Shown here in pieces: positions 44,801 through 47,187 of a stretch of DNA of 47,187 nucleotides (positions within the stretch are counted from its first letter, which is position 1; each line of letters opens with the position of its first letter). The translations under genes and the position numbers were made by a program. Location of the stretch: positions 1 through 47,187 of the forward strand of contig CDMY01000376.1 of NCBI GenBank assembly GCA_001179505.1, given 5' to 3'. The stretch is from Vitrella brassicaformis (Eukaryota > Sar > Vitrellaceae). The notes under the pieces are model-generated. The model did no database searches. It was not told the DNA's origin and saw nothing but the letters and a program-made list of their open reading frames with translations.

Positions 44801-47143
44801 TCTGGTGTATGGCGACGACGGCGAGACGTTTGGCGAGGTGGAAGCGGCCGATGTGAACATCAGGCCGGGGGAGAGCGAGACCGACTTTGCTGGCGCCATC
44901 ATGATGACACCCAAGACGGCTGGGGCGCTGTCGAGGTTTCTGTCAGACCTGCTTGATGGCCGGGAGCCCCCTTTGAGGAGTCAGTTGCGGTCGTCGGATC
45001 AGTCGCTGCTGCCGTGGCTGGCCGATGCTCTGCAGGAGGTGACGCTGCAACCTTCTCTCAACACAAGTGACCTTAGGGAACAGTTCCTGCCCGCTGCAGG
45101 GTGAGCACTGAGGCAACACATACAGTCACGCACACATGTGTGCCCTTCGACATGTGACTGTGATCTCTCACTCTCAGGTCGGGTGGTCTCATCAGCGACG
45201 CCACTTTCGCTAACCTGTCCCTCTGGGCCGTCAACGGCACTCACGTGTCGCTGGCGGGCGACCTCAGCGTCGTGGCCTTTTCTCCGCTCACCGACCACCT
45301 GGCCTTCACCATCCAGCACGTCGGCATCGATGGCGCTCTCTTGTGGGCACGCAACGGCACGCAGACATCCCTGGGCCAGCTGCAGCTCGCCCCCACACGC
45401 CCCAGCCAAGTGGGAATCAACGGCACCGAATCTCTCGGCCTCGCACTGCCCTTCGACGCACTCCTGGCGCTCAACGAAGTGCATTCGGCCGATGAAGGGA
45501 CGCTTGCTTTCGGCGACTTTGTGGCCACGTTTGCCCGGGAGGGGCTGGTCGACATGGTCCTCGACGGCAAGGCGGACATCGGCGTGACGGTGAAGGCGCT
45601 CGGCAACGACAGCGAAGCCCTCGACCCACTCGCCCTGAACCTCACTGGCCTGTCCCTCAATCTCACCTCATCTCTAGGTCAGGAGCGCCCACCAGACAGC
45701 CAGGGCCTGGGAGTCGACCTGCAGAAGCTGACGTTCACTGGCGAGGCGCCGACCGGCGGGATTGCCATCGAGACAGCAGTGGAGATCAGGAACCCCGCCG
45801 ACGCAACCATCGACCTCGGCCCGGTCACACTCGGCCTTCTCATCCCGTGCGGGCCGTCGGGGGATGCGAATGTCACGCTGGGGTCCGTCGGCACAGATGC
45901 CCTCAGGCTGCGGCCTGGCAGCAACGTGCTGACGCTGCGAGGGGCCATCAGCCCTGATAAGGAGGACCTGCCTCACGTGTCGGAGGCCTTCTCGACGTCG
46001 GTGGGTGGCGGCGCGATCCCTATGCGTGTGGTGCCGGTGAGGGGCGAGGGGGCGCCGTGGATCAGCCAAGTGCTCGAGAACATGCAGCTCACGACCACGC
46101 TCCCGTCCATCAGTCAACTGCAGGCGGGAGCTACGGACGCGAATGCGACAGCCAGGGCCGGGCTGGTCCGGCAGGTGACACTCGTGAGCTTCAACCTGGA
46201 CCTCGGCTCGGTCATGGGCGTCAGACGGGTGCTGATGGGCCGGCGGCTGCAGGCCGCGACGCTACCGGTGAGTGGGCAGCTGGAGGCCAGCGTGTCCAAT
46301 GTCTTCGGCAGCGAGGTGCCCCTCAACGTGACCTCGATTGCCATCTCCACCCTTCTCGAGTTCGACGGGGAGCCCTTCGGCCGCCTTATTATTCCTAGGG
46401 TCACTATCGCACCATCCGCGCAGAGGACGTCGTCTGACGGCAAGTCGCTGAACCTCACCATCGAGCTGGACGGATCTCTCAAGCTCATTGACGACGGACG
46501 GGGGTTTGTGGCCGTCACGGACCAGCTGCTGAACCGGCCGGCGGGGGCGCCACCCAGTCCGCTGTCGGCCAATGGGTACGTGTCCGTTGCTGTCGACACA
46601 CCCATCGGCCTGCTGGACCTCAAGGGCCTCCCGCTGTCCAACGAGCTCCCACTGGGCACCAGAGAGGGGGAGGGGGGCGGCGACGCTCTCTCCGTCAACA
46701 TCACGAGCTTTGAGATCGGGGGTGGTGGTCCAGAGGCGGTGGAATACGACACCGACCGGTTTGTGACCATCGACACGGCCGTGACGCTGGGCAGCGTCCT
46801 CGGGGTGGGCCTCTCCTTTGGTCAGGCCGACATCGCCCTCAGCATGGAGTACGCTAACCAGACTGTCGGAGAGCTGCAGACGACTAATGGGGTCACCATC
46901 CGATCGGGCGGCAGCACTGAGATGGAGTTTGCCGGCGCGCTGATCCGGACGAAGAGCAATGAGGCGGCCTTGACGCAGCTGCTCGAGGCGGCTGTGTCGG
47001 CTCCCGACCCGGCTGCTGGGAGTCGGCTGAGGCTCGTCGGGAGGGAGGTGTTGCTGCCACGGGACTCTCCTGCCAAGGAAGTGCCCGAATGGCTTGTCAA
47101 CGTCACGCGAAAGGTCGCCATGGACCTGCCCGTGCCATCGTAA
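40401..47143 (+). CDS. Giant single-pass membrane protein with LEA_2/DUF3712 repeats (Tag1-like)
   Basis: Five exons: 40401-41741, 41861-42383, 42476-42871, 42970-45100, 45178-47143; phases close and the product is 2118 residues. Residues 1-410 are acidic, disordered and presumably cytosolic. A Lys/Arg patch (KKRRRRRV) precedes one transmembrane helix (about 412-435, VMLFACGGVMVLLLTLALVG). The remaining 1680 residues are beta-rich and bear many N-X-S/T sites, so they should be luminal. Repeated NP-type motifs mark LEA_2/WHy-like units: VVFHNPNKLSIETLG, VVVNPLGVSSPIRI, VSIPNPSAAEVPIP, VIMRNPVGSPEAIKV, TLRNPSSASIRLG, VEIRNPADATIDLG. This architecture matches fungal DUF3712 proteins and the yeast vacuolar protein Tag1. 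A vacuole or endomembrane role is inference. The TAA at 47141-47143 lies inside GTAAGC, which could instead be a donor, so the gene may continue past the window. Confidence 0.85.
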
Positions 47144-47187
47144 GCCACTCCCTCCAGCCACAGATCGGACGGATGTGAGGATCTTTG
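47144..47187. other. Window end after the Tag1-like stop
   Basis: These 44 bp are either the start of the 3' UTR or of an intron. Nothing else can be read. Confidence 0.5.

Noticed and set aside
42924-47143. Reading the two long frames as separate genes starting with their own ATG
   Set aside because: Splice sites at 41741/41861, 42383/42476, 42871/42970 and 45100/45178 join everything in phase, and the repeat units run across the borders.
1-47187. tRNA, rRNA or intact transposon genes
   Set aside because: No cloverleaf-like tRNA, no rRNA-like conserved stretch and no transposase or reverse transcriptase motif was seen in either strand by eye.

Overview
The window is a chromosome end from a eukaryote. 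It opens with plant-type telomere repeats (CCCTAAA on this strand, TTTAGGG on the other). It is GC-rich and packed with genes cut by many short introns, almost all GT-AG. Proteins carry long Gln, Ala, Pro, His and Ser runs, and UTRs, introns and spacers are full of (GT)n, (GACA)n and (GGAT)n. This combination fits an alveolate close to Apicomplexa, and a chromerid such as Vitrella brassicaformis is my best guess. That assignment is inference, not a database match.

Layout from left to right: telomere (1-118) and a tiny subtelomere; kinesin-3 motor with FHA domain (minus, 691-6796); endonuclease III/NTH1 (plus, 7068-8932); a broken or very divergent protein-kinase-like stretch (minus, about 9690-10500); an unrecognised 632-residue protein (plus, 10843-13176); an eIF4E-family cap-binding protein (minus, 14316-17376); cyclin Y (plus, 17640-21461); two RING-H2 paralogues head to head (minus, 22810-26353; plus, 26553-28692); a membrane-anchored SAM methyltransferase (minus, 29045-30624); a small unknown protein (plus, 30695-31172); a PNISR-like SR protein with a degenerate FHA-like segment (minus, 31669-35782); a coiled-coil protein (plus, 35958-38501); a hairpin-forming inverted repeat (40067-40199); and a 2118-residue LEA_2/DUF3712 (Tag1-like) membrane protein (plus, 40401-47143).

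For every gene except the kinesin tail and the kinase-like stretch I chained exons by hand, and the splice phases close on one open frame. Genes alternate strictly minus/plus as divergent pairs with short shared promoters (70-271 bp), so 3' ends face each other across repeat-rich spacers. The genes do not form one pathway. They are housekeeping functions: transport, base-excision repair, translation, cell cycle, ubiquitin transfer, splicing and vacuole/endomembrane.

The most unusual items are the inverted RING pair with a shared odd zinc-ligand pattern, the 133-bp foldback upstream of the Tag1-like gene, the SR protein combining PNISR-like and FHA-like parts, the telomere-like motif inside a bidirectional promoter, and an eIF4E with a Gln/His-rich insert in its cap-binding core. 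I saw no rRNA, tRNA, CRISPR array or intact transposon.
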